Assembly (NCBI GenBank): GCA_946548065.1
Contig: CAMNPM010000002.1
Span: 1-64,000, forward strand
Length of the DNA: 64,000 bases
DNA from: an uncultured Prevotella sp.
Lineage (GTDB): Bacteria; Bacteroidota; Bacteroidia; Bacteroidales; Bacteroidaceae
Direction of reading: 5' to 3'
The notes under the pieces are model-generated. The model searched no databases. It saw only the letters and a list, made by a program, of their open reading frames with translations, and had not been told where the DNA came from. Position numbers and translations under genes: made by a program. Of this stretch, positions 50,351 through 59,963 are shown piece by piece (within the stretch, counting starts at the first letter, position 1; each line of letters opens with the position of its first letter).

Positions 50351-51292
50351 TTAATTGAACTTCAGTATTTGGCCAGCTTTCAGCTTGGCATTCTTCTTCA
50401 GGTGGTTCAGCTTCATGATGGCCTGCACCGTTGTTCCACGATAGCGAGCTATCGAGTAGAGTGTCTCGCCTCGCTTCACCTTGTGGAAGCGGGTTTCCTG
50501 AGCATACGATGCTGCGGGGGCTGCTGTGGCCAGCTCTACCTCGTCGTCGCTGTCGATAGATCCGAAGCTTACGCCATTGACACCGCGCAGGCGGGTTGCT
50601 ACGACAGATTCTTTCTGGTAGCTCGATTTGCGGAACATATAATAGTCGTCTACTACGTCCTGATTGCGGAAGTCGAACATCAAGGCTGGGTTTAGGGCTA
50701 CACCGCAGAGGCGTGTCTCGAAGTGCAGGTGAGAACCAGTACTGCGCCCCGTGTTGCCACCGAGTCCGATGGGATCGCCAGCGCGAACTTCCTGGTCTTC
50801 TACTACCAGCTGTTTTGACATGTGAGCGTAATATGTCTCCAGTCCGTTGTCGTGGCGGATGACAACATACTTGCCGTAGCCGCGGCCTTCGTAGCGTACT
50901 ACGCGCACCTTGCCTGCGAAGGCTGCACGGATGGTATCGCCAATATATACCTTGATGTCCAGCCCTTTGTGCTGGCGGTGCCAGCGGGGACCGAAGTTTG
51001 AGGTCAGCACACGGCTGGTTGTGGGCATGCAGAAATCCTTCAGCGAGATGCGGAAGGAGTCGGGCAGTTCCGTCACGCGACTGTGGGCATGCATATTGTC
51101 CCAGTCGTCGTAAAGGTCGGCGGAGGGAGAGTCGTAGCTTTCAATCTCTATCAGTCGGTGCAGTGCTACACTGTCGACTGCTTTCATTCTTCTGTCAATA
51201 GGTGCCTGACGTGCCAATAGGTCCTGTCCCATAGTAGGAAGTGTACTTATCGTTGCAAGTGCCAAGAATGCAATCTTATTTAATATCTTCAT
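50351..51292 (-). CDS. M23 peptidase with C-terminal LysM domain
   Basis: HKGLDIKVY, YYAHMSKQL, GSHLHFETR; LysM VKRGETLYSIARYRGTTVQAIMKLNHLK. Confidence 0.93.
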   Translation of the reverse strand: MKILNKIAFLALATISTLPTMGQDLLARQAPIDRRMKAVDSVALHRLIEIESYDSPSADLYDDWDNMHAHSRVTELPDSFRISLKDFCMPTTSRVLTSNFGPRWHRQHKGLDIKVYIGDTIRAAFAGKVRVVRYEGRGYGKYVVIRHDNGLETYYAHMSKQLVVEDQEVRAGDPIGLGGNTGRSTGSHLHFETRLCGVALNPALMFDFRNQDVVDDYYMFRKSSYQKESVVATRLRGVNGVSFGSIDSDDEVELATAAPAASYAQETRFHKVKRGETLYSIARYRGTTVQAIMKLNHLKKNAKLKAGQILKFN

Positions 51293-51350
51293 TACTAATT
51301 GTATTGGGTTCGGTTCTAATTATTCATTCCGTTATGTAAACAGAACGATG

Positions 51351-51358
51351 CAAAGGTA
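51351..51358 (-). promoter_or_regulatory. -7 box TACCTTTG (minus strand) upstream of the LysM-M23 gene
   Basis: Reverse complement of CAAAGGTA. Confidence 0.6.
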
Positions 51359-51427
51359 CTAAAAATTTTGCAAAGGACAAGAACATTAACACTCTTTTTG
51401 TGTGTTTTAACACTTATCGCGGGTTAT

Positions 51428-53533
51428 TTAAGAAATAACGCCCCAGTTGATGTTGGTTTTGCGTAACTCGCGTAACCTTTTCCAGAGTACGGCATATCGC
51501 TCTGAGTTGCACAGGGGGTCGTCGTCGATGATGGCCTGTGCTTCGTCGCGCGCCATCTGTACCAGTTGTCCGTCGCGGGCTATGTCGGCTATTTTCAGGT
51601 CGAAGGCCATGCCGCTCTGCTGGGTTCCTTCCAGGTCGCCGGGTCCGCGCAGCTTCAGGTCGGCTTCGGCAATGCGGAAGCCGTCGTTGGTCTGGCACAT
51701 GATGTCGATGCGCTTGCGGGTGTCTTCTGCCAGCTTGTAGTTGGTGACGAGGATGCAGTACGACTGTTCGGCACCTCGCCCCACGCGTCCTCTGAGCTGG
51801 TGGAGCTGTGATAGTCCGAAGCGCTGTGCTTCGAGGATGACCATGACCGAGGCGTTGGGTACGTTGACGCCTACCTCGATGACGGTGGTGGCTACGAGTA
51901 TCTGGGTCTCTCCGCTGACGAACTTCTGCATCTCAACTTCCTTCTCGGCAGGTTTCATCTTGCCGTGTACCTTGCTGAGGCGGAACTCGGGGAATACCTG
52001 TCTGAGGACTTCGAAGCCGTCTTCCAGATTCTTGAGGTCAATCTTCTCGCTTTCCTCGATGAGGGGGAAGACGATGTATACCTGTCGTCCCATGTTGATT
52101 TGCTTGCGCAGTCCATCGTAGAGCGTGGGCATGGAGCGGTCGTAGACGTGCTGTGTGAGGACGGGTTTGCGTCCGGGCGGCAGTTCGTCGATGACGCTGA
52201 CGTCCAAGTCGCCATACAGCGTCATGGCCAGTGTGCGTGGGATGGGTGTGGCGGTCATGACCAATACGTGCGGTGGGTTCTGGCTCTTGCTCCAGAGCTT
52301 GGCGCGCTGGGCCACGCCGAAGCGGTGCTGCTCGTCGACGACCACCATGCCCAGTCGGGCAAACTGCACGGTGTCTTCGATGACGGCGTGTGTGCCTACA
52401 AGTATCTGTACAGTCCCGTCGAGCAGTCCGTCGAGCACCTCTTGTCGGCGTTTTCCCTTGACGATGCCCGTCAGCAGTGCCACGCGGATGTCCATGCCAC
52501 GTAGGAAGTCCATGATGGTCTGCAGGTGTTGCTCGGCCAGTATCTCCGTAGGTGCCATGATGCATGCCTGGTAGCCGTTGTCCAGGGCGATGAGCATGGA
52601 CATGAGTGCCACGAGTGTCTTGCCCGAGCCTACGTCGCCCTGCAGCAGTCGGTTCATCTGTCGTCCGCTGCCCATGTCGCGGCGTATTTCGCGAATGACG
52701 CGCTTCTGTGCTTCTGTCAGAGGGAAGGGCAGGTGCTGCGAGTAGAAGTCGTTGAAGTGGTCGCCCACCTTTGCGAAGACGTAGCCGCGATATTTGCGTC
52801 GCTGGTCGCTCGCGTACCTTAATATATTAAGCTGAACGTAGAACAGTTCCTCGAACTTCAGCCTGACTCGGGCGCGCTCCAGCTCCTTGGCGTTCTGTGG
52901 ATAGTGTATCTTGCGCAGGGCATCGTCGCGCGACATCAGGTTCAGCTTCTGCGTGATATAGTCGGGCAGCGTCTCAGCCACGGGCTCTTTCAGTACGCCG
53001 AGCAGCGTCTTGGTGAGCCGTTCGAGGGCGCGGCTGTTGAGCCCCGCCTTCTTCATCTTCTCGCTGGTGTTGTAGTAGGGTTGCATGCCCATGGCCGAGA
53101 GTTCCAGCTTGCTGGCATCGTCGATGTCTGGGTGGGTGACGTTGATGCGTCCGTTGTAGACGTTGGGTCGTCCGAAGACGATGTACTCCGTGCCGATCTT
53201 GTACTGTTGTATGGCATATTTGCCTCCGTTGAACCACGTGAGGTCCATCACCTTCCCGCTGCCATCGGTGAAGTGGGCCACCACACGCTCCTTGCGGGCG
53301 CTCATCTTGAAGGTCTCGAACGAGAGGATGCGGCCCTTCACCTGTACGAAGGGCATGTCGCCCGTCAGCTCGCGGATGCTGTAGAGCCGCGAGCGGTCTA
53401 CGTGCTTGTAGGGGTAATACTGCAACAGGTCGCCGTAGGTCTGGATGCCCAGTTCCTCGCTGAGCATCTTCTTGCGCTGGGGGCCTACCCCCGGCAGATA
53501 TTGCAGGTCTTGTTGCAGGATGTTGTCAGTCAT
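51428..53533 (-). CDS. recG: ATP-dependent DNA helicase RecG (start at 53533; track ORF over-extended)
   Basis: LLQGDVGSGKTLVAL, DEQHRFG, MTATPIPRTLAMT, LRGRVGRG. Confidence 0.96.
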   Translation of the reverse strand: MTDNILQQDLQYLPGVGPQRKKMLSEELGIQTYGDLLQYYPYKHVDRSRLYSIRELTGDMPFVQVKGRILSFETFKMSARKERVVAHFTDGSGKVMDLTWFNGGKYAIQQYKIGTEYIVFGRPNVYNGRINVTHPDIDDASKLELSAMGMQPYYNTSEKMKKAGLNSRALERLTKTLLGVLKEPVAETLPDYITQKLNLMSRDDALRKIHYPQNAKELERARVRLKFEELFYVQLNILRYASDQRRKYRGYVFAKVGDHFNDFYSQHLPFPLTEAQKRVIREIRRDMGSGRQMNRLLQGDVGSGKTLVALMSMLIALDNGYQACIMAPTEILAEQHLQTIMDFLRGMDIRVALLTGIVKGKRRQEVLDGLLDGTVQILVGTHAVIEDTVQFARLGMVVVDEQHRFGVAQRAKLWSKSQNPPHVLVMTATPIPRTLAMTLYGDLDVSVIDELPPGRKPVLTQHVYDRSMPTLYDGLRKQINMGRQVYIVFPLIEESEKIDLKNLEDGFEVLRQVFPEFRLSKVHGKMKPAEKEVEMQKFVSGETQILVATTVIEVGVNVPNASVMVILEAQRFGLSQLHQLRGRVGRGAEQSYCILVTNYKLAEDTRKRIDIMCQTNDGFRIAEADLKLRGPGDLEGTQQSGMAFDLKIADIARDGQLVQMARDEAQAIIDDDPLCNSERYAVLWKRLRELRKTNINWGVIS

Positions 53534-55614
53534 TCGGCAGAGGTAGTCTTCAGGTGAATACACATCATGGTGAGGTCGTCGTTCGGTTCTGCTCCTGCAC
53601 GATGACGCTCTATCTCGGCCGTCAGGGTGTCGATGACCTGGCGGGCCCTCTCGTAGTGTGTGCGCTGCAGGGTGGCCAGCAGCCGCTCGTCGCCATATTG
53701 CTGCTGCTGCGGGTCCTCGGCTTCGTTCAGGCCGTCGGTATAGATGAACAGCGGCCGCCCCTTGATGGTGGCCATCTCCTCGCCAACATAGTCTAACCCG
53801 GGCCACAGACCGATAGGAGCGTTGGGCTCCATCTCCATAAACTCGCCAGCCGCCTCTCCGCCGCCAATGACGGGCGGGTTGTGGCCTGCATTGCAATAGT
53901 CAAGATGCCCCGTCTGTAGGTCGAGCAGCCCTAAGAAGAGGGTGACGAACATGCCCTGCTCGTTGTCCTCAGTGAGGGCCGCATTCATGCGGTTGCAGAT
54001 GTCGGCTGGCTTCATGCCCTGTGTGGCGAGGGTGCGGAACAGTCGGGTTACCTGAGCCATGAACAGCGAGGCAGGAACTCCCTTGCCGCTGACATCGCCC
54101 ACACAGAAATACAGCTTGTCGTCCTGCAGCACATAGCCATACAGGTCGCCCCCCACCTCTTTTGCCGGTACCATCGAGGCATACATGTCAAGGTCGTCGC
54201 GCTGAGGAAACTCCTTGGGCACCATCGACATCTGTATGTCGCGCGCAATGCGCAGCTCGCTCTCTATACGCTCCTTGGCCGTGGTGGTCTCCTCCAGCCG
54301 GTCGTAGGCATCCAGCAGCTTGTGGTGCTCGTTCTCCAGTCGGACGGCGGCACGGTGGCGGAAGAAGATGAAGATGACGAGGGCCAGCACCACGATGGCG
54401 GCAACAATAGAGGTGGTCACCAGCCGCTGCTGCGAGATGGCAGCCTTCTGCTCGGCTATCTGATGGTCTTTCTCCTGTGTCTCATAGATGGCCGACAGCT
54501 CTGCCGCCTCGTCCTTCTTCTGCCTGGCTATCGCAGAGTCGAGGGCGTCCACCATGCGCAGTCCGACGGCCACAGCCGTGTCCTTGTAGCCAGCACCGGC
54601 ATTGGCGCGAAACTTCGGGAACACATACTGTTGGATGATGTCGAGCGTGGGCTTGCCCACTCTCTGGGCTATCTCGTTCTCAATGTCGGCATAGGCCCCT
54701 GCGGCCTCGGCATAGCGCCCCGCGGCAATCAGGTATTCGCCTGGCGCATGGTGCCAGCCCTTCTGGTAGGCCTCCGACTGCTGATAGCGCACGAACGTCT
54801 CCTCGGCCTCCTTCTTCTTGCCCTGTCCCAGCAGGATGCAGGCCAGGCAGTTGAGGCGGCGGGCCTCCTGGAGTGCCAGCACACGCTGGTTGGCATTCGG
54901 GTTTTGGCGATAGGCCTGCAACATCGAGTCTACACACGCCGACCAGTGCAGCGCCTTGTCGTAGCGACGGGCATCCATGCAGAAGAGCGTGGTGTTGTTG
55001 AGGATGATGAGGGCATTTTCGATGGCATACTGCGACGTGTCTGTCGCTACGGCCTTCTTCATGTAGTCGTACGACTCCTCGAAACAACGGTCGGCCTCTG
55101 CGTTGCGGTTCATCTTCTGATGGCAAATGCCCATGTCGCCCATGTGGATGCCAATGCTGGTGTAGCTGGCCACACCCGACTGCTTCATCCTGGCTACGGC
55201 AGGAATGGCCACGCGCAGTGCCCCCTCGAAGTCGTGCTTCGCCTGCAGCCAGTTGGCCAGGTAAGCCACTGCCTTGTAGTAGGCTCTCTCCTCGGCCTTG
55301 CCCTTGATGTCGGTGCCCACGGCCGTTTTCCAGTAGTCCTCGCTCTGGCGCTGCTCCTTCAACTGTCTGCAGACATTGCCACGCTCGTAGTTGGCACGTA
55401 TCGGCCCTATGCCGCCAGCCCGTTCTATGCTGTCTATGACATAGAAAGCCCGCTCCTTGTCAGCGGTGCTCTTGGCAAGCCATATCAGTGAGTCGTTGTG
55501 TAGTGCTTGTAGGGAATCAGCCTCTGGCGTTGCTGTGGCTGCCGGGTCCCTCCCGCATCCCGACAGGACGAAGGACATCAACATCAGGACTGTAAGGCTA
55601 ATGGTTGTTCTCAT
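53530..55614 (-). CDS. TPR/TM/SpoIIE-type PP2C serine phosphatase
   Basis: Lipobox LSGCG, TPR-like helices, TM IVAAIVVLALVIFIFF, PP2C GGDLYGYV...GDVSGKGVPASLFMA; ATGA overlap with recG. Confidence 0.9.
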   Translation of the reverse strand: MRTTISLTVLMLMSFVLSGCGRDPAATATPEADSLQALHNDSLIWLAKSTADKERAFYVIDSIERAGGIGPIRANYERGNVCRQLKEQRQSEDYWKTAVGTDIKGKAEERAYYKAVAYLANWLQAKHDFEGALRVAIPAVARMKQSGVASYTSIGIHMGDMGICHQKMNRNAEADRCFEESYDYMKKAVATDTSQYAIENALIILNNTTLFCMDARRYDKALHWSACVDSMLQAYRQNPNANQRVLALQEARRLNCLACILLGQGKKKEAEETFVRYQQSEAYQKGWHHAPGEYLIAAGRYAEAAGAYADIENEIAQRVGKPTLDIIQQYVFPKFRANAGAGYKDTAVAVGLRMVDALDSAIARQKKDEAAELSAIYETQEKDHQIAEQKAAISQQRLVTTSIVAAIVVLALVIFIFFRHRAAVRLENEHHKLLDAYDRLEETTTAKERIESELRIARDIQMSMVPKEFPQRDDLDMYASMVPAKEVGGDLYGYVLQDDKLYFCVGDVSGKGVPASLFMAQVTRLFRTLATQGMKPADICNRMNAALTEDNEQGMFVTLFLGLLDLQTGHLDYCNAGHNPPVIGGGEAAGEFMEMEPNAPIGLWPGLDYVGEEMATIKGRPLFIYTDGLNEAEDPQQQQYGDERLLATLQRTHYERARQVIDTLTAEIERHRAGAEPNDDLTMMCIHLKTTSAE

Positions 55615-55651
55615 CTCTTAAGTCTATTTGATTTTCTGGCTATTGGGTTGT

Positions 55652-56353
55652 TCAAATGAGTACCTCGGCTATCTTGAGGTCGAAGGGGGTGGTCAGCTTG
55701 ATGTTCTCGCGGTTGCCCTCGACGAGGGTGATGTCGAAGCGGAAAGCTTCGACCACACTGGCATCGTCGGTGAAGGCCTCGCTGTAGGGCTGGCGGTTGG
55801 CAGCTTTCAGTAGCTGGATGTCGAAGCACTGGGGGGTCTGCACCAAGCGGTATTCGCCTCGGGGCTTGGTGCCTTCCGCTATATGGCGCAGCGTCTCGAC
55901 GACGGGGATGACGGGAATGACGGCTTTTTTCTCGCGGGCTGTCTCGTAGCAACGGCGGATGACGTCTATCGAGGGGAAGGGGCGCACACCGTCGTGTACA
56001 CCCACCACCCCTTCTGCATCGTCAGGGATAAGGGCCAGTCCGTTCTGTACGCTATGGAAGCGCGTCTCGCCACCGCTGGCCAAAAGGTAGGAACCGCCAC
56101 TGTCCAAAAGGTAGGAGCCGCCGCCCGCCTCCTCAGCAGGAAGGGGGAAACGATACTGCTGGCACAGCTGTCGCCAGTAGTCCTGCTGGGCTTTGGGCAG
56201 CACGAGGATGATCTGCAGGGTGGGGGAGTACTCGCGGAAGCGCTCTATGGTCCGCATCAGCACCGGACGCCCGCCAATGGGTAGGAATTGTTTGGGGATG
56301 TCGCTTCCCATGCGCAGCCCCTTGCCCCCGGCAACGATGATGACATAGTCCAT
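55652..56353 (-). CDS. ispD: 2-C-methyl-D-erythritol 4-phosphate cytidylyltransferase
   Basis: [42 protein letters not shown]. Confidence 0.94.
   Translation of the reverse strand: MDYVIIVAGGKGLRMGSDIPKQFLPIGGRPVLMRTIERFREYSPTLQIILVLPKAQQDYWRQLCQQYRFPLPAEEAGGGSYLLDSGGSYLLASGGETRFHSVQNGLALIPDDAEGVVGVHDGVRPFPSIDVIRRCYETAREKKAVIPVIPVVETLRHIAEGTKPRGEYRLVQTPQCFDIQLLKAANRQPYSEAFTDDASVVEAFRFDITLVEGNRENIKLTTPFDLKIAEVLI
56080..56116 (-). repeat. 24-bp direct repeat within ispD ([16 protein letters not shown])
   Basis: CCAAAAGGTAGGA occurs twice with 24-bp period. Confidence 0.8.
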
Positions 56354-56922
56354 CAGGCCATCAAGTGTTTGTAGCGCATGCCCTCGGCTATCTGGTCGCT
56401 GGTCTTCTTGTCTGCCAGCTGGCTAAGCAGCTCGTAGGCGAAGGGAAATGCAGCGGCAGGTCCCTCGCCCGTGGTGATGTTGCCGTCGACGGTGACCAGG
56501 TCGCCAGTATATTTAGCACTGTTTTCAGCCAGAGCCTGCTCGAAGCCCGGATAGCAGGTAGCCTTCTTGCCGTCGAGGATGCCAAGGGGAGCCAGCACCA
56601 CAGCTGGTGAGGCACAGATGGCAGCCACCTTGCGGCCAGCAGCGGCCTGGTCGACAATAGCCTTGCACACGCCTTTGTGGGCGAACAGGTTGGACGCTCC
56701 GGGCATTCCGCCGGGCAGGAACAGCAGGTCGGCATCCGAGAAGTCGCCTTGCTCGAACATGATGTCGGCCTCGATGTTGACACCATGTGCTGTCTGTACC
56801 AGCGGGAAGTCGCTGATGCTCACTGTTGTTACGTCTACTCCTCCGCGACGCAGCACGTCGATGGGAATCAGGGCCTCGACATCCTCGAAGCCGTCAGCTA
56901 AGAATACATATACCTTTTTCAT
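56353..56922 (-). CDS. DJ-1/PfpI family protein (YajL-like)
   Basis: [40 protein letters not shown] nucleophile elbow. Confidence 0.93.
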   Translation of the reverse strand: MKKVYVFLADGFEDVEALIPIDVLRRGGVDVTTVSISDFPLVQTAHGVNIEADIMFEQGDFSDADLLFLPGGMPGASNLFAHKGVCKAIVDQAAAGRKVAAICASPAVVLAPLGILDGKKATCYPGFEQALAENSAKYTGDLVTVDGNITTGEGPAAAFPFAYELLSQLADKKTSDQIAEGMRYKHLMA

Positions 56923-56964
56923 TTACTATTTACTATATTACTATTTACAATTTATTATTTATAT

Positions 56965-57678
56965 TTATTTCAGACAATTCAGATACTGGCGGATGGTCTC
57001 CTTGAGGCCCAGGTAGAGGGCGTCGCAGATGAGGGCGTGTCCGATGCTGACCTCGTCGGTCCAGGGTATCTGCTGGTGGTAGTAGGCCAGGTTCTCGAGC
57101 GACAGGTCGTGGCCTGCGTTCAGTCCCAGGCCCACGCGGCGGGCCTCCTCGGCAGCTGCTACGAAGGGGGCAATGGCCTGCTCGCGGTTCTGGGCATAGC
57201 CCGAGGCGTAGGGTTCCGTATACAGCTCCACGCGGTCGGCTCCGCACACCTTGGCACCCTCCACCATCCGTGGGTCGGCATCGACGAAGATGCTGACGCG
57301 GATGCCGGCCTCCTTGAACGTGCGGCAGATGTCCGTCAGGAACGGACGGTTCTCCAGCGTGTCCCATCCGTGGTTCGAGGTAATCTGGTCGTGGCTGTCG
57401 GGCACCAGCGTCACCTGGGTGGGCCTGACCTCCAGCACCAGCTTGGTGAACGAGTCGATGGGGTTGCCCTCGATGTTGAACTCCGTCTGTATCTGGGGCC
57501 TCAGGTCGCGCACGTCCTGGTAGCGTATGTGGCGCTCGTCAGGACGGGGGTGGACGGTGACGCCTTGTGCGCCAAATGTTTCTACGTCGTGAGCCACCTT
57601 CAGCACGTTGGGGTTGTTGCCACCTCTGGCATTGCGCAGCGTGGCCACCTTATTGATATTTACACTTAACTTTGTCAT
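56965..57678 (-). CDS. pdxJ: Pyridoxine 5'-phosphate synthase (start at 57678)
   Basis: LSVNINKVATLRNARGGNNPNVL, GITVHPRPDERHIR-like VTVHPRPDERHIRYQDV, LNAGHDLSLENL. Confidence 0.95.
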   Translation of the reverse strand: MTKLSVNINKVATLRNARGGNNPNVLKVAHDVETFGAQGVTVHPRPDERHIRYQDVRDLRPQIQTEFNIEGNPIDSFTKLVLEVRPTQVTLVPDSHDQITSNHGWDTLENRPFLTDICRTFKEAGIRVSIFVDADPRMVEGAKVCGADRVELYTEPYASGYAQNREQAIAPFVAAAEEARRVGLGLNAGHDLSLENLAYYHQQIPWTDEVSIGHALICDALYLGLKETIRQYLNCLK

Positions 57679-57717
57679 TTTTTCGTGTCGTTTTATTACT
57701 TTTACACTAAGATTTAT

Positions 57718-57739
57718 TATCTTTGCAACGGCAAAGTTA
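57718..57739. promoter_or_regulatory. Face-to-face overlapping -7 boxes between pdxJ and nadK
   Basis: TATCTTTG (plus, 57718-57725) and TAACTTTG (minus, 57739-57732) separated by 6 bp. Confidence 0.6.
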
Positions 57740-57851
57740 CGAAAAGTCGAGCGAAATGCAAAAGGAAATCGTATTTTTCTTTTCATTTCTGAGGCGAAGT
57801 GAGCTCAATAATGGAAAAGATTAGTAGTCAACAACAAACAACAGAAAAGAA

Positions 57852-58742
57852 ATGATGACCGCACGAAAACTCAGGTTTGCTATTTTTGGCAACACCTACC
57901 AACCCAAGAAGTCTGTTTCGGCACAGAAGATACTGGCCTGTCTCTCCGAGCACAAGGCTGAGGTCTGCATAGAGCGGGCCTTCTATGAGTTCCTCACCGA
58001 CGTCCAGCAGTATGCCGTTGGCGATGTGCACCTATTCGACGATTCCCATTTCGATGCCGATTTTGCCATCTCGATGGGCGGCGACGGCACCTTCCTCCGG
58101 ACGGCCAGCATGGTGGGGCGAAAGGAAATTCCCATCCTGGGGGTCAATACCGGACGTCTGGGATTTCTGGCTGATATCAATGTGAACGACATCGAGCATA
58201 CGATAGAGGCTCTTTATCAGGAGGACTATAGTGTCGAGACACGGGCTGTCATCCAGGTGGAGACAGATGGCGAACCGCTGCAGGGCTATCCCTGCGCCCT
58301 GAACGACGTGGCTATCCTGAAGCGCGACAATGCCTCGATGATTACCATTCATGCCTGCATCAATGGCGAGACGCTGACCACCTATCAGGCTGACGGACTC
58401 ATCATGTCCACGCCTACAGGCTCCACTGCCTACTCGCTGTCTGTCGGAGGCCCCATCATCGTGCCTGGCACCCATGTGTTCTCCCTGACGGCCGTAGCCC
58501 CCCATTCGCTCAACGTGCGCCCCATCGTGTTCTCCGAGGATTCGGTTGTTGAGCTGACGGTGGAGACGCGCTCGCACAACTTCCTCGTGGCGCTCGACGG
58601 GCGCAGCGAGAAGCTGCCCGACTCCACGCGCCTCACCCTGCGCAAGGCTCCCTACCGCGTACAGGTCATCAAGCGCTCAGGCACCCGCTACTTCAGCACC
58701 CTGCGCGAGAAGATGATGTGGGGTGCCGACCAGCGACATTGA
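57852..58742 (+). CDS. nadK: NAD kinase
   Basis: MGGDGTFLRTA, GVNTGRLGFLAD, NDVAILK, STPTGSTAYSLSVGGPI. Confidence 0.95.
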   Translation: MMTARKLRFAIFGNTYQPKKSVSAQKILACLSEHKAEVCIERAFYEFLTDVQQYAVGDVHLFDDSHFDADFAISMGGDGTFLRTASMVGRKEIPILGVNTGRLGFLADINVNDIEHTIEALYQEDYSVETRAVIQVETDGEPLQGYPCALNDVAILKRDNASMITIHACINGETLTTYQADGLIMSTPTGSTAYSLSVGGPIIVPGTHVFSLTAVAPHSLNVRPIVFSEDSVVELTVETRSHNFLVALDGRSEKLPDSTRLTLRKAPYRVQVIKRSGTRYFSTLREKMMWGADQRH

Positions 58743-58790
58743 TTTTTTTGCATGCCTGTGGGTTTCTTTTCAGGCAGTGAGGGAAGTTAT

Positions 58791-58870
58791 GTTTCCAACT
58801 TGGGTACTTATGTCTCCAAGTTGGGTACAGGTGTTTCTAAGTTGGGTACATATGTTTCCAACTTGGAAAC
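58791..58870. repeat. Four 17-bp palindrome-type units with exact 21-bp period
   Basis: GTTTCCAACTTGGGTAC 58791, GTCTCCAAGTTGGGTAC 58812, GTTTCTAAGTTGGGTAC 58833, GTTTCCAACTTGGAAAC 58854. Confidence 0.9.
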
Positions 58871-59048
58871 ATAAAATCCATAACTATCAAAATACTTTTT
58901 CCATTTGTGTTTGGGAAATGTTTCTCTCGTGCCAAGACGGTAGTTGCTTCGTGCCGAGCGTGCGTATATTTAATAAGGTGGGAATGTTAAAAGTGTGTTA
59001 ATTAGAAAAATAATGCCTGAAAAATTTGGAGGGAACGTATATTTGTTG

Positions 59049-59080
59049 TACTTTTGCAGTGTACTATTAAGGTAGTACAC
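59049..59080 (+). promoter_or_regulatory. Promoter (TACTTTTG, 59049-59056) and palindromic operator GTGTACTA-ttaagg-TAGTACAC (59059-59080) of the ABC/GntR operon
   Basis: 8-bp perfect inverted repeat overlapping the expected transcription start. Confidence 0.7.
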
Positions 59081-59115
59081 CGAGAAAGATAATTTTCAAC
59101 CTAAATGATACGATT

Positions 59116-59931
59116 ATGATAGACGTTAAAAACATCAGTTTCAAGTATGCAGGCCAGAAGGAGTTGGTCTTCGATGATTTCAGTCTTCGGCTGGAGCAAA
59201 ACCGCATCTATGGTCTGCTGGGCAAGAATGGTACAGGCAAGTCGACCCTGCTCTATTTGATTTCCGGCCTGCTGCGCCCGAAGTCAGGTTCCGTCTCTTT
59301 CGACTCCGTCGCCACGTGCAAGCGACAGCCCGGCGTGCTGAGCGAGATGTTCCTCGTGCCTGAGGAGTTCGACCTGCCCGCTATGTCGCTCTCACAGTAT
59401 GTCAGCATCAACGAGCCCTTCTATCCGCGCTTCAGTCGCGAGGTGCTGGAGGCCTGTCTGAAGGACTTCGAACTCTCTACCGACCTGAAGCTGAACGCCC
59501 TGTCGATGGGGCAGAAGAAGAAAGTCTTCATGGCCTTCGCCCTGGCCACCAACACCCGTCTCCTGCTGATGGACGAGCCAACCAACGGGCTGGACATCCC
59601 CTCGAAGTCGCAGTTCCGCAAGGTCATTGCCCAGTATATGACGGAGGAGCGCACACTCATCATCTCCACCCATCAGGTACACGACGTGGAGCAGCTGTTG
59701 GACCATATCCTCATCCTCTCGCCGCAGAAACTGTTGCTCGACGCCTCGGTGCAGGAGATTCAGGAGAAGTATGCCTTCGAGTATCGCACCCCCGACCAGA
59801 TGCAGGACGTGCTCTACAGCGAGCCCTCGCTGCAGGGCAATGCCGTCATTGCTGCTCGCAAGGCCGATGATGCAGAGACACAGATTAACCTCGAACTGCT
59901 GTTCAACGCCGTCAACGAAGGCAAGATATAA
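59116..59931 (+). CDS. ABC transporter ATP-binding protein (YtrB-like)
   Basis: GKNGTGKSTLLYLISG, LSMGQKKKVFMAFALA, LLLMDEPTNGLD, STHQVHDVE. Confidence 0.9.
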   Translation: MIDVKNISFKYAGQKELVFDDFSLRLEQNRIYGLLGKNGTGKSTLLYLISGLLRPKSGSVSFDSVATCKRQPGVLSEMFLVPEEFDLPAMSLSQYVSINEPFYPRFSREVLEACLKDFELSTDLKLNALSMGQKKKVFMAFALATNTRLLLMDEPTNGLDIPSKSQFRKVIAQYMTEERTLIISTHQVHDVEQLLDHILILSPQKLLLDASVQEIQEKYAFEYRTPDQMQDVLYSEPSLQGNAVIAARKADDAETQINLELLFNAVNEGKI

Positions 59932-59963
59932 GACTACGAATTACACTAATTATACGAATTGTT

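Noticed and set aside
51428-53896. 822-aa RecG with long N-terminal extension
   Set aside because: The extension is out-of-frame translation of the overlapping PP2C phosphatase gene; RecG starts at 53533 with MTDNILQQDLQYLPGVGPQRKK.
58723-59001. ORF encoding FPTWVLMSPSWVQVFLSWVHMFPTWKH repeats
   Set aside because: The peptide periodicity is produced by the 21-bp palindromic DNA array; the frame overlaps the end of nadK, so a real CDS is unlikely.
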